64,000 bases of DNA from Microbispora hainanensis (GCF_036186745.1 NZ_CP108086.1:1116001-1180000), one strand, 5' to 3'. Counted from the first letter of the stretch, positions 9,494-18,130 are shown. Made by a program: numbers and translations. The notes: a model not told the origin generated them from the sequence alone.

Positions 9494-10861
9494 ATGATCC
9501 GGCCCCAGCTGAACCACGCGAAACCCGCTCTGGCGCTCGCCGCGACCGCCCTGCTGGCGGGGGGCGCCCTCACCGGCTGCTCCGGCGGCGACGAGGCCGC
9601 CAAGGACTACCCGGCCTGGCAGAACACGCAGGTGAACGCGGTCAGCCGGGCCACCACGGGAGGCGGCGTCGCGGCCACCACCTCCATGCGGCCCGACGGC
9701 TCCCTGGAGACGGTCGTCCTCGACCTCGCCACCGGCCGCCGGCTCTGGGCACACGCCGCGACGATGGTGGGCCGGCTCCCCGGCATGGGGGTGCAGGCCC
9801 CGGCGACCGTGGAGACCGGCGGCGGGCAGGCCGTGGTGATCGCGCTCGATCCCCCCGCCGCCGGCCGCAAGGGCGCCACGCTGGTCGCCAGGGACGCCCG
9901 CACCGGGCAGCAGAAGTGGATCAGGCCCGTGCGGTCCACCTTCGGGCCGCAGCGCTGCGGGACGTACGTCTGCGTCTCCGAGGACACCGCGCTCTCCAGC
10001 GCGCGGGTCGTGGTCCTCGATCCCCGCGACGGAGCCGTGAAGTGGCGCCTGGCCGGCATCGCCGAGGTCGAATGGTCCGACGCGTCCAAGGTCGTCCTGC
10101 TCCGGCTCGCCTCCCACCCCGTGCTGGAGGCCCGCGCGCTCAAGGACGGCAAGGCCGTCTGGCAACTGCCGATCGAGCAGGCCCTCGGCCCCGACGTCGA
10201 CCTGAGCGGGGGCTGGGCCTTCGGCGCGACGGGCGACAAGATCATCGGGTACGTCGCCCCGTATACCAACCCCCAGACCAAGGAGACCTCGACGTTCGGC
10301 CTGTTCTCCGCCCGTCTGACCGACGGCGCCGTCGACTGGATGCGGCCGTCCGTCGTCCGCGTCTATCCCAGCGGCAACCCCGCGTACGCGCCGGTCGTCC
10401 GGCCGGTCGACGAGCAGGGCCAGTACGGCGGGTTCGCCCGGCTCGACGCCAAGACCGGACGGGTCCTTGGGCAGATCACGCCCGCCCAGGTGCCCGGGTC
10501 GGGCTGGTGGCTCGCCTTCCCGCCCGAGATGAACAAGCTCGGCTTCCTCAAGCGCGACGCGCCCGGCTCGGTCTTCGACCTCAGCACCGGCGAGCCGACC
10601 CCGGTGAGCGGCGCGACCGGCTGGTCGTTCTGCGTGACCGACCCCAAGCCGCTGCCGCTGCGCGGCATGATCCCCGGGTTCTACTCGATCGCGGCACTGT
10701 GCGAGTTCGACCTGGCCACGGGCAAGCGCAAGGACTCCTCCGCCCCGCCGCCCTCCTGGTTCACCGGCAGCCAGAACGGCTGGCGCCTGTGGCGCGACGA
10801 GAAGGGCGCCCTCCACGCCCTCAAGGACGGCACCGCCACCACCCCCGGCATGTACGGCTGA
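9494..10861 (+). CDS. Lipoprotein with PQQ-like beta-propeller repeats
   Basis: 455 residues from the ATG at 9494 with AGGAG five bases before it. The N-terminus is a lipoprotein signal peptide ending in the lipobox LTGC, followed by a Gly-rich linker. The body has repeated segments of the type DLATGRRLWAH, DARTGQQKWIR and DPRDGAVKWRL, the Trp-docking pattern of PQQ-like (BamB-type) propellers. It should be anchored on the outer face of the cytoplasmic membrane. No PQQ-ligand catalytic residues are evident, so a structural or sensing role is more likely than dehydrogenase activity. It ends just before a tandem duplication. Confidence 0.85.
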   Translation: MIRPQLNHAKPALALAATALLAGGALTGCSGGDEAAKDYPAWQNTQVNAVSRATTGGGVAATTSMRPDGSLETVVLDLATGRRLWAHAATMVGRLPGMGVQAPATVETGGGQAVVIALDPPAAGRKGATLVARDARTGQQKWIRPVRSTFGPQRCGTYVCVSEDTALSSARVVVLDPRDGAVKWRLAGIAEVEWSDASKVVLLRLASHPVLEARALKDGKAVWQLPIEQALGPDVDLSGGWAFGATGDKIIGYVAPYTNPQTKETSTFGLFSARLTDGAVDWMRPSVVRVYPSGNPAYAPVVRPVDEQGQYGGFARLDAKTGRVLGQITPAQVPGSGWWLAFPPEMNKLGFLKRDAPGSVFDLSTGEPTPVSGATGWSFCVTDPKPLPLRGMIPGFYSIAALCEFDLATGKRKDSSAPPPSWFTGSQNGWRLWRDEKGALHALKDGTATTPGMYG

Positions 10862-11245
10862 GTCTCCCACCACCGAGCGAGCCGTCGGAGCGCGCCGCCG
10901 ATCTGGACTGAGAAGCGCGCGGGAGCGAAGCGACCAGAGCGCGACGAGGGAAGACGGCGGAAGTGAGCGCTCCGGCGCGCGAAGCGGGCAACACCGAGCG
11001 AGCCGTCGGAGCGCGCCGCCGATCTGGACCGAGGAGCGCGCGGGAGCGAAGCGACCAGAGCGCGACGAGGGAAGACGGCGGAGTTGAGCGCTCCGGCGCG
11101 CGAAGCGGGCAGCACTGTGCAGTAGTACAAAATTCTGTTGAGTGGGGCCTGGGGCGTGGCGGGCGGCGTACCGAGGGGTAACCTCCGGTGAGGAGGCCCC
11201 CCGGAACCCCGTGTGGAGGGGCACGAGATCAGGCAGGAGAGTCAC
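10862..11245. other. Gene-free gap dominated by a 121-bp duplication
   Basis: Apart from the duplication at 10871-11112, the last 130 bases before the thiolase gene contain an AT-richer stretch (AGTAGTACAAAATTCTGTT near 11120) that is a plausible promoter region for that gene. I see no credible open reading frame. Confidence 0.6.
10871..11112. repeat. 121-bp tandem duplication
   Basis: Two copies of a 121-base unit lie head to tail (10871-10991 and 10992-11112) with only about six differences. The unit is rich in CGAGCG- and GCGAAGCG-like words and carries no open frame conserved in both copies. The near identity implies a recent duplication. Confidence 0.95.
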
Positions 11246-12463
11246 ATGCCCGAGGCAGTCATCGTGGCGACCGCGCGGTCGCCGATCGGCCGCGCCTTCA
11301 AGGGGTCACTCAAGGACATCCGCCCGGACGACCTGACCGTGCAGATGGTCCGCGCCGCGCTGGCGAAGGTGCCGCAGCTCGACCCGAACGACGTCGACGA
11401 CCTCATGCTGGGCTGTGGGCTCCCCGGGGGCGAGCAGGGCCACAACCTGGGACGTGTGGTCGCGGTGATGCTGGGGCTCGACAACGTGCCGGGCACCACG
11501 GTGACGCGCTACTGCTCCTCCTCCCTGCAGACGACGCGGATGGCGTTCCACGCCATCAAGGCGGGCGAGGGCGACGTGTTCATCTCGGCCGGTGTCGAGA
11601 CCGTCTCCCGCTTCGTGAACGGCAGCTCCGACATGCCCCAGGCGCAGAACCCGCTGTTCGACGAGGCGAAGGCGCGTACGGAGGAGACCGCCAAGGGCGG
11701 CGCGCCGGTGTGGCACGACCCGCGCGAGGACGGCGCGCTGCCGGACGTCTACATCGCCATGGGTCAGACGGCCGAGAACGTCGCGGCGCTGAAGGGCGTC
11801 TCGCGGCGCGAGCAGGACGAGTTCGGCGTGCGCTCGCAGAACCTCGCGGAGAAGGCCATCGCCAACGGCTTCTGGGAGAGCGACATCACCCCGGTGACGC
11901 TCCCCGACGGCAGCGTGGTGAGCAAGGACGACGGCCCGCGGGCCGGCACGACGTACGAGGCGGTCTCGCAGCTCAAGCCGGTCTTCCGGCCGGACGGCAC
12001 GGTGACGGCGGGCAACTGCTGCCCGCTGAACGACGGCGCCGCCGCGGTGGTCGTCATGAGCGACACCAAGGCCGCCGAGCTGGGCATCACGCCGCTCGCC
12101 CGGATCGTGTCGACCGGCGTCACCGGCCTGTCCCCGGAGATCATGGGGCTCGGCCCGATCGAGGCGTCGCGGCAGGCCCTCGCCCGCGCGGGCATGTCGA
12201 TCGGCGACGTCGACCTGGTCGAGATCAACGAGGCGTTCGCGGCCCAGGTGATCCCCTCCTACCAGGAGCTGGGCATCGACATCGAGCGGCTCAACGTGAA
12301 CGGCGGCGCCATCGCGGTGGGGCACCCCTTCGGCATGACCGGCGCCCGCATCACCTCCACGCTGGTCAACAGCCTCCGGTTCCACGACAAGTCGATCGGG
12401 CTGGAGACGATGTGCGTCGGCGGCGGGCAGGGCATGGCGATGGTGCTGGAGCGGCTGTCCTGA
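11246..12463 (+). CDS. Acetyl-CoA C-acyltransferase (thiolase)
   Basis: 405 residues from the ATG at 11246 with AGGAGA upstream. The nucleophilic cysteine lies in TRYCSSSLQT (Cys about 90), the active-site histidine in GGAIAVGHPFG (about 360) and the second catalytic cysteine in MCVGGGQG (about 390). The family either condenses two acetyl-CoA or cleaves 3-ketoacyl-CoA in beta-oxidation. No adjacent beta-oxidation genes help to choose. It converges with the F420-type oxidoreductase gene across a terminator hairpin. Confidence 0.92.
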   Translation: MPEAVIVATARSPIGRAFKGSLKDIRPDDLTVQMVRAALAKVPQLDPNDVDDLMLGCGLPGGEQGHNLGRVVAVMLGLDNVPGTTVTRYCSSSLQTTRMAFHAIKAGEGDVFISAGVETVSRFVNGSSDMPQAQNPLFDEAKARTEETAKGGAPVWHDPREDGALPDVYIAMGQTAENVAALKGVSRREQDEFGVRSQNLAEKAIANGFWESDITPVTLPDGSVVSKDDGPRAGTTYEAVSQLKPVFRPDGTVTAGNCCPLNDGAAAVVVMSDTKAAELGITPLARIVSTGVTGLSPEIMGLGPIEASRQALARAGMSIGDVDLVEINEAFAAQVIPSYQELGIDIERLNVNGGAIAVGHPFGMTGARITSTLVNSLRFHDKSIGLETMCVGGGQGMAMVLERLS

Positions 12464-12474
12464 TCGGCGGAATT

Positions 12475-12508
12475 CACGCCGGTCCGGGCCGGAGCCGGGA
12501 CCGGCGTG
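12475..12508. terminator. Bidirectional hairpin between convergent genes
   Basis: A perfect 11-base inverted repeat (CACGCCGGTCC / GGACCGGCGTG) with a 12-base loop lies between the ends of the thiolase gene (12463) and the minus-strand oxidoreductase gene (12515). There is no T-run, as is usual for actinomycete terminators. It could serve both genes. Confidence 0.75.
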
Positions 12509-12514
12509 GGCTCC

Positions 12515-12925
12515 TCAGCCGTGGAAGTCGGGGCCGGCCCGCGTGGGCTCGACCCGGATGATCACTCGCTTCTCCCGGATCATGGCGTCGCGGTAGTCGT
12601 CCCAGTCCGGGTGCTCGCCGCTGATGTCGCGGTAGTACCGCACCAGGTGCTCCATCGCGTCCGGCAGCGAGACGACCTGGGCGACGCCCTCGATCTGCAT
12701 CCACTGGCCGTAGAAGGCGTCGGTCATCACGGTGAGCACGACCTCGGGGTTCTCCCGCAGATTGCGGGTCTTGACGGCCGTCTCGCGGCTGCTGATGACG
12801 ATGTAGCCGTCCTTGTCGCAGCCGACGGTCACCGGGGAGGTCTGCGGCCGGCCGTCCGGATGGCGGGTCAGCATGACCGCTCGGTGATTGCTCCTGACGA
12901 ACTCACGCGCCTTGTCGAGATCCAT
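12515..12925 (-). CDS. PPOX-class (F420-dependent type) oxidoreductase
   Basis: 136 residues from the ATG at 12925 (MDLDKAREFV). The split-barrel signature is visible: RAVMLTRHPDGRPQTSPVTVG, then a strand pair around YIVISSRETAVKTRNLRENP, and VEPTRAG near the end. This matches the PPOX-class family (pyridoxamine 5-phosphate oxidase fold), of which many actinobacterial members bind coenzyme F420. FMN or heme binding cannot be excluded. The substrate is unknown. It is a single-gene unit upstream of a repeat-bearing gap. Confidence 0.85.
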   Translation of the reverse strand: MDLDKAREFVRSNHRAVMLTRHPDGRPQTSPVTVGCDKDGYIVISSRETAVKTRNLRENPEVVLTVMTDAFYGQWMQIEGVAQVVSLPDAMEHLVRYYRDISGEHPDWDDYRDAMIREKRVIIRVEPTRAGPDFHG

Positions 12926-13024
12926 ACAACAATGATGCGCCCGCACCGGACCGGTGCGGGCGCGTGCTGCCTTCGGGGACGGTAGTCCGCTTCCTGAGCT
13001 GAGCCTCCCTGCCTGCGTGCTGGG

Positions 13025-13092
13025 CTCGTGGTGCCGTGCTCGTGATGCTGTGCTCGTGATGCTGTGCTCGTGATGCTGTGCTCGTGATGCTC
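13025..13092. repeat. 14-bp minisatellite
   Basis: The unit GATGCTGTGCTCGT is repeated about three times exactly, with degenerate copies on the 5' side. It lies in the gap upstream of the F420-type oxidoreductase gene and downstream of the minus-strand gene at 13141. Confidence 0.85.
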
Positions 13093-13140
13093 GTAAGTCC
13101 TGTGTGCGCGGGACGTCACTGCCGCCTCCCGCGCTGCGGT

Positions 13141-13359
13141 CTAGAAGCGACGGCGCCGCTCGTGCTCGAGGACGATGGCGGCGGCGTAGCCGTGGCTCAG
13201 CCCGTGCTCGTCGGCGAGCCAGTTGGCCCGCTCTTCACAGCGTAGGAACGACGGGCCGTTGTCGATGGCTTCGAACCACTCTGGGAGGTCGCGCCCGGTT
13301 ATGGACGGGACGCGGGCGATCAGCTTGGTCTGGGTCTCCGGTGAGTGGTTCAACGACAT
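13141..13359 (-). CDS. DUF4287-like small protein
   Basis: 72 residues from the ATG at 13359, with GGAGG five bases upstream; an upstream in-frame GTG would overlap the ribosome binding site. The sequence TGRDLPEWFEAID followed by EERANWLADEHGLSHGYAAAIVLEH matches the small DUF4287 domain (a short helical module with a W.DEHGLSHGYA block). The family has no established biochemical function. The gene stands alone, upstream of a minisatellite. Confidence 0.8.
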   Translation of the reverse strand: MSLNHSPETQTKLIARVPSITGRDLPEWFEAIDNGPSFLRCEERANWLADEHGLSHGYAAAIVLEHERRRRF

Positions 13360-13500
13360 GGGCACCTCCACGGAAAAGGCTGCTTTGTGTCACAGTGCAT
13401 CACCGGTCCGCGCTTGACAAGCCCTCGCTGGCATTGATTTGTTACAGGATGTTGATCGAAAATTACGGAACTGATCACCAGATCCTGATATAGCCCATTA

Positions 13501-13534
13501 AAAGGGCGCCGCTCCGGCAGGAACGGCGCCCTTT
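13501..13534 (-). terminator. Intrinsic terminator after the Bax-inhibitor-1 gene
   Basis: A perfect 11-base stem (AAAGGGCGCCG / CGGCGCCCTTT) with a 12-base loop lies 13 bases past the stop of the minus-strand gene at 13547. On the minus strand it is followed by TTTTAAT, so it looks like a true rho-independent terminator. Confidence 0.85.
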
Positions 13535-13546
13535 CGCTTCGTACGG

Positions 13547-14332
13547 CTAGTCGTTGTTCGTGAAGTAGCTGATGAAGCGGAGGATCTCCAGGTAGAGCCA
13601 CACAAGGCTCAGGGTCAGGCCGAACGCCATCAGCCACGAGTAGCGCTCCGGCACGCCGGCCCGCACCCCATGCTCGATCTCACTGAAGTCGAGCAGCAGG
13701 AAGAAGCAGCCGAGCAGGATCATGCCGATGCTGAAGATCCAGCCGATGGGGCTGTCGGTGCGCAGGCCCAGGCCGCCGGTGACGAAGATGCTCGCGATCC
13801 AGTTGATCAGCATGAGGCCGATCGCGCCGAACGCGGCGGCGATCACGAACTTGCCGAACTTCGGCGTCGGCCGGAAGATCTTCAGGGCGTACACGGCCAG
13901 CGTGCCGCCGAAGGCCACCATGGTGCCGAGCACGGCCTGCAGGACGATGCCGTTGTAGACATAGTCGTACATGTGGCTCAGCACGCCGATGGCGATGCCG
14001 TAGCAGACGGAGTAGCCGAGGATCAGCGCGGGATTCGTGCTCTGCCGGAAAGAGACGATGAGCCCGAGGATCAGGCCCACGATCATCGCCGGCGCCGCGA
14101 GCCCCCAGCCGACGTTGAAGTACCAGGCCAGGGCGGCCGAGACGACGAGCGTGCCGAGGGTCGTGAAGCCGCGCACCACGACGTCGTCGATCGTCATGGC
14201 CCGCGCCGACGGGGGAGCGTACGCGGGGGCGGCGTACATCTGGTTCAGCTGGTCCACGCTGGGCGCCGGACCGGCCCACGCTTGCTGACCAGCCGCCCCG
14301 CGCCGACTGAATATGGGGTTCTTGCTCTCCAT
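13547..14332 (-). CDS. Bax inhibitor-1/YccA-family membrane protein
   Basis: 261 residues from the ATG at 14332 with GGAGGAA upstream. A Gly/Pro/Ala-rich cytoplasmic N-terminus of about 45 residues precedes seven membrane helices. The block LLDFSEIEHGVRAGVPERYSW near the C-terminal helices, with its conserved aspartate, is typical of the actinobacterial Bax1-I/YccA family. Family members have been described as pH-sensitive leak channels or as modulators of membrane proteases. The role in this organism is unknown. It is divergent from the sensor kinase gene across a gap of 398 bases. Confidence 0.9.
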   Translation of the reverse strand: MESKNPIFSRRGAAGQQAWAGPAPSVDQLNQMYAAPAYAPPSARAMTIDDVVVRGFTTLGTLVVSAALAWYFNVGWGLAAPAMIVGLILGLIVSFRQSTNPALILGYSVCYGIAIGVLSHMYDYVYNGIVLQAVLGTMVAFGGTLAVYALKIFRPTPKFGKFVIAAAFGAIGLMLINWIASIFVTGGLGLRTDSPIGWIFSIGMILLGCFFLLLDFSEIEHGVRAGVPERYSWLMAFGLTLSLVWLYLEILRFISYFTNND

Positions 14333-14730
14333 TCGCTTCCTCCAGGACGCGACTCACCGATCAGCCGCTGCGCGGCCTAGTGGGGATGGTGCCCGAGGAG
14401 CGGTGCCCCTACAAGTGGGAGCGCCACTCCACCGCAGTGGCAACGAGCAGGATCTCCGGCGAGTTCCCGGCGGCGGCGACATCAGACGCCGACGGCATAA
14501 GTTTCTTGAATGCTTCCTTTACTTGAGCCCTTCAAGTCTCGTTGCTAACCTGGTGCGGAGCCGAGAAGTAGCGGCCTGACCAGGCAGAACGCCACAGCGA
14601 TCACTCCGCCTGCCGTTGCGAGCCTATTCCGAACCTCACAGGCGCGGCATCCCGTCCGGTCACTTCGCCACCGGAGAGCCACACGACCGTCGCCTGTGCC
14701 GCTGGGAATGTCATCGCGAGGAGGACGGCA
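14333..14730. other. Long divergent regulatory gap
   Basis: This 398-base region separates the minus-strand Bax-inhibitor-1 gene from the plus-strand sensor kinase gene. Around 14500-14550 it is markedly AT-richer than its surroundings, with a promoter-like pair and a small palindrome. The half nearest the Bax-inhibitor gene is GC-rich and could fold, but I do not recognise a known riboswitch in it. No open reading frame is convincing. Confidence 0.55.
14523..14551 (+). promoter_or_regulatory. Candidate promoter for the sensor kinase gene, with a palindrome over -35
   Basis: TTGAGC and TAACCT are separated by 17 bases, a fair match to the vegetative promoter consensus. The -35 element overlaps the inverted repeat ACTTGA n5 TCAAGT (14521-14537), a possible repressor or activator site. 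The start codon is 180 bases downstream, leaving a long leader. Confidence 0.4.
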
Positions 14731-16236
14731 ATGTACGTCAGGGGCCCAGCGTTCTTACGAAGACTCCGACCTGAATCCATCCGAGGACGCATCACCGTCC
14801 TCGTCACGGCGCTTGCCATCCTGCTGCTGATCCCCACCGGGATCCTGGGCAGCCTGTTGGCCCGGCAGGCGTTCGCCACCTCCGTCTCGCTCGACGCCCG
14901 GCAGGAAGCGGCGCTCACGGCCGCCGCGTGGCGTACGGGTCAGGTCCACGACGACATCACCCCGCAGGTGGCCGGGATCAATTTGGTCCAGGTGGTGGCT
15001 CCCGATCACCGTGTTCTCTCCGCGTCACCGGCGGCCCGGGGCAGGCCGCCGCTGACGTCCTTCTGGCCGTCGGAGGCCGATCCGATGCAGGACCTCCAGA
15101 CCTGCACGCACGACGGGCTCGGCTGCCTGCGCCTGTCGGCGCTGCGGATGATGCCGGGGCCCCACTCCCCCGTGGTGTACGCGGGACGCCCCATCGACGG
15201 CTTCACGCCCGTCGGAATGTTCGATCTGCTCTTCACCGCGGAGGTCACCGTGCTCGTACTGCTCACCGCCTGGGCCGCCTGGAAGGTGGCCGGACGCACC
15301 CTGCGCCCGGTCGAGGCCATCCGCAGCGACCTGGCCGCCGTCAACGTGAACGATCTGGACACCCGGGTGCCCGAACCGGTCGGCGACGACGAGATCGCGC
15401 GGCTCGCCCGCACGGTGAACAGCACGCTCGCCCGCATCGAGCAGGCGAAGATCACGACCGAGCGGGCGCTGCGGCGGCAGCGCGAGTTCGCCGCGGACGC
15501 CTCCCACGAGCTGCGCACTCCGCTCGCCGGCCTGCGCGCGCAACTGGAGGAGGCGCAGCTTCACCCCGACGAGACCGATCTGCGGTCACTGCTCAGGGAC
15601 GCGCTGCTCGACGTGGGGCGGCTGGAAGCGATCATCGACGACCTGCTCCTGCTGGCGAAGGTGGGGGCGACGGCCCCGGGCCGCAAACCTGTGGACCTGT
15701 CCGTGCTGGTCAGGGACGAGGTCGCCCGCCGGACCGATCGGATACCGGTGCGTCTCCGGCTGGCGGACGGGGTGAGGATGCACGCCGCGCCGCGCCACCT
15801 CGCCCGTCTGCTGACCAACCTGCTCGACAACGCGCAGCGGCACGCCAGGAGCCTGGTCGAGATCGAGCTCCGGCGCGACGACGGCTTCGTCGAGCTGTCG
15901 GTCAGCGACGACGGTCCCGGCGTGCCGGTGTCCGAACGGGAGCGGATCTTCGAGCGGTTCGCCAGGTCGGACACGGCGCGTAGCCGGGGCCGCGGGGGCA
16001 CCGGGCTCGGCCTGGCCATCGCCCGCGACATCGCCCGTGCCCACTGCGGCACCCTGGTGGCGACCGAGTCGGCGTACCGCGGCGCCATGTTCGTGCTGCG
16101 CCTGCCGGTCTCCGGCTGCCCCTCGAACACCGACGCCCCACCTTCGCAGGCCGCGATCACCGGCGGCGGCGGCACGTACGCCGAGCCGTCGCGGATGACG
16201 GACGCCCTTACGCCGGTGCACGATCGGCGCTCCTGA
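14731..16236 (+). CDS. Sensor histidine kinase, no response regulator adjacent
   Basis: 501 residues. A cytoplasmic N-terminus, a first membrane helix near 25-45, an extracytoplasmic sensor of about 130 residues and a second helix near 165-190 are followed by a HAMP domain. The dimerisation box ASHELRTPLAG holds the phospho-acceptor near His259. The catalytic domain shows the N box LLTNLLDNAQRHA, VSDDGPGVP and GGTGLGLAI. Usually such kinases sit beside an OmpR-type regulator gene; none is found on either side here. The last residues are encoded inside a 26-base tandem repeat that continues into the gap, so the C-terminus past residue about 460 may be variable. Confidence 0.93.
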   Translation: MYVRGPAFLRRLRPESIRGRITVLVTALAILLLIPTGILGSLLARQAFATSVSLDARQEAALTAAAWRTGQVHDDITPQVAGINLVQVVAPDHRVLSASPAARGRPPLTSFWPSEADPMQDLQTCTHDGLGCLRLSALRMMPGPHSPVVYAGRPIDGFTPVGMFDLLFTAEVTVLVLLTAWAAWKVAGRTLRPVEAIRSDLAAVNVNDLDTRVPEPVGDDEIARLARTVNSTLARIEQAKITTERALRRQREFAADASHELRTPLAGLRAQLEEAQLHPDETDLRSLLRDALLDVGRLEAIIDDLLLLAKVGATAPGRKPVDLSVLVRDEVARRTDRIPVRLRLADGVRMHAAPRHLARLLTNLLDNAQRHARSLVEIELRRDDGFVELSVSDDGPGVPVSERERIFERFARSDTARSRGRGGTGLGLAIARDIARAHCGTLVATESAYRGAMFVLRLPVSGCPSNTDAPPSQAAITGGGGTYAEPSRMTDALTPVHDRRS

Positions 16237-16345
16237 CCGCGGTGCACGAGCGACACGCCTGACAGCGGTGCGCGGAGCAGCACGCCTGACAGCGGTGCGC
16301 GAACAGCGCGTCTGACGGTGGTGCATGAGCGGCGCGTCTGACGGT
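16215..16345. repeat. 26-bp tandem repeat spanning the end of the kinase gene
   Basis: Five imperfect units of 26 or 27 bases (consensus GGTGCGCGAGCAGCACGCCT plus GACAGC) run from inside the last codons of the kinase gene to the end of the asparaginase gene at 16348. The stop codon of the kinase gene belongs to the first unit. Confidence 0.85.
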
Positions 16346-16347
16346 GG

Positions 16348-17319
16348 TCAGAGGCGGGCGAACCAGTCGCGTACGGCGTGCCGCCCACCCCCGCCGAGCG
16401 CCACCATCAGGGCATACCTGGCCTTCGCCGGAGCCAGGCCGCGCGCCCCGATGGCGCCGACCTTGCCGGCCAGCCCCAGGCCGAGCGGGAGGTCCTCCAG
16501 CGCGGCCGGCCGGGTGCGGCACCGCGAGGCGATCACCACGGGGATGTCCCACTCCGCCAGCTCGCTGAGGGTCGCGTACAGGGTGATCGGGACGTTCCCG
16601 GCGCCGGTGCCCTCCAGCACGACACCCCTGGCTCCGGCGTCCACGACGGACGTGACGATCACCGGATCCATCTCCGGATATGTCTTGATCAGCGCGACGT
16701 TCGTCTCCGGCTCTCCCCGCGCGGCCGGGGGCCGTGGCGGCGGCGTCGCCGTCATCTCGACCCGGCCGTCCACCACCCGGCCGAGGATCGGCTCGGGGGC
16801 GGACGAGAGGGCAGCCACGCTCGTGGCGTCGGCCATCGTGGCCCAGCGGGCCGCGTGCAGTTCGTCGTTCGCGCAGACCACCGCGCCGACTCCGCGAAGA
16901 GCCGGGTCGGCCGCCGCGGCCAGGGACGACGCGAGGTTGCGCGGGCCGTCGCTCGACAGCTCGTCCAGCCCGCGTACGGCGCCGGTCAGCACGATGCCGC
17001 CGCGCGGAGCGGCGGGGCCCGCGAGCAGGTCCGCGAGGAAGGCCGTCTCCTCGATCGTGTCCAGGCCGTGGGTGACGACCACGCCGTCGAACCCCTCGTC
17101 CAGCAGGGCCGTACGCACCCGCCGGGCCAGCCGCAGCATGGTGGAGGCCGAGGTGTCCCAGCTCGGCTCGGCCTGCACGTCCTCGGTCACGACCTCCACG
17201 CCGGGATTCCCGGGGATGGCCGCCAGCAGGTCGGCGGCCGTCGCGAGCCCCGGGCGGCCCGTGCGACGGGCGTACGCCATGACGTCGCCCGTCGCCACCA
17301 GCAGCACGCGTCCGCTCAC
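16348..17319 (-). CDS. L-asparaginase
   Basis: 323 residues from the GTG at 17319, which overlaps the stop of the upstream Clp-N gene by four bases (GTGA). The first catalytic threonine is in LLVATGDVMA and the second catalytic block is VVTHGLDTIEETAF with the Thr-Asp... Lys-type site of the asparaginase/glutaminase family. The usual GTGGTI at the N-terminus is replaced by ATGDVM, so activity should be confirmed. No signal peptide is present, suggesting a cytoplasmic enzyme hydrolysing asparagine to aspartate and ammonia. Translation is coupled to the RHH/Clp-N gene. Confidence 0.88.
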   Translation of the reverse strand: MSGRVLLVATGDVMAYARRTGRPGLATAADLLAAIPGNPGVEVVTEDVQAEPSWDTSASTMLRLARRVRTALLDEGFDGVVVTHGLDTIEETAFLADLLAGPAAPRGGIVLTGAVRGLDELSSDGPRNLASSLAAAADPALRGVGAVVCANDELHAARWATMADATSVAALSSAPEPILGRVVDGRVEMTATPPPRPPAARGEPETNVALIKTYPEMDPVIVTSVVDAGARGVVLEGTGAGNVPITLYATLSELAEWDIPVVIASRCRTRPAALEDLPLGLGLAGKVGAIGARGLAPAKARYALMVALGGGGRHAVRDWFARL

Positions 17320-18119
17320 GCCGCGCCGTCCTCGGCGGCGACTCCGGCGTGCTGTTCGAGCCGCTCGATGCGCCGCATGAGCGGAGCGATTTCCTGACGG
17401 ACGACCGCCGCCACCGCCTGCACGGCGCTCTGAGAAGAAGCCTGGGCCGTGCTCTGGGACGCGGAGGCGTCCTGTGCCTGGGCTCGGAGGTGGACGTAGC
17501 CTGCGAGCGCCGCCACGACCGCGCGCCGCGTGAGGCGTGGCTCGGCGCCCCGCTCGCGCAGCACCTGCCCGCCGATGCCGTCGGGCTCGGCGACCAGGCC
17601 GAGCAGCAGGTGCTCGCACCCGATGTAGTTGTGCCCCAGGGCATGGGCCTCGGTGACCGCCAGTTCGAGGGCGTTGGCCGCATGCGCGTCGAACCGGCTC
17701 GGGCCCTTCGGCGTCCCCTCGTCCCCGGACTCGTTCGGGCCGGTGGGTGCGGACGGGCGGCGGGCCGTGAGGTCGCGCTCGATCAGAGCGGGCTCGACCT
17801 CCATGGCCCGCAGCACATGCAGGGCGAGGTTCCGCCCCTCGGCCAGCATCGCGGCGAGCAGGTGCTCGGTGCCGATGCCGGCGGCGTTCTCGGCCCGGGC
17901 CTGTTCCAGCGCCAGCCGGAAGACGGCGCGGGTCCTGGGCGTGAAGTGCGACAACCGGGGGTCGTCGATCTCGAAGTCGCCGAGGATGCTCTCGCGGATG
18001 GCGCTCACGCGGCGGACCGCCTGCTCCAGCGCCCGCTGGCAGATCGCGGACACCGGAAGCGCCGCGTCCTTGACCGCCTCCGCCAGATCATCCGGCAGGT
18101 ACACGTTGATCTTAGGCAT
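17316..18119 (-). CDS. Ribbon-helix-helix and Clp-N repeat fusion protein
   Basis: 267 residues. The N-terminus MPKINVYLPDDLAEAVKDA is a ribbon-helix-helix (CopG/Arc-like) strand-helix start. Two Clp-N repeats follow: FTPRTRAVFRLALEQA with GTEHLLAAML, and DAHAANALELAVTEAHALG with GCEHLLLGLV. A Ser/Ala/Gln-rich linker and a short coiled coil near the C-terminus (LMRRIERLEQ) end the protein. There is no AAA ATPase domain, so it is not a Clp chaperone subunit. I infer a DNA-binding regulator using Clp-N modules for ligand or protease-substrate recognition. It starts an operon with the asparaginase gene. Confidence 0.8.
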   Translation of the reverse strand: MPKINVYLPDDLAEAVKDAALPVSAICQRALEQAVRRVSAIRESILGDFEIDDPRLSHFTPRTRAVFRLALEQARAENAAGIGTEHLLAAMLAEGRNLALHVLRAMEVEPALIERDLTARRPSAPTGPNESGDEGTPKGPSRFDAHAANALELAVTEAHALGHNYIGCEHLLLGLVAEPDGIGGQVLRERGAEPRLTRRAVVAALAGYVHLRAQAQDASASQSTAQASSQSAVQAVAAVVRQEIAPLMRRIERLEQHAGVAAEDGAA

Positions 18120-18130
18120 GCATCATTCAT

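Noticed and set aside
14333-14730. A riboswitch in the gap between the Bax-inhibitor gene and the sensor kinase
   Set aside because: The GC-rich half can fold, but I could not match it to any known riboswitch core.
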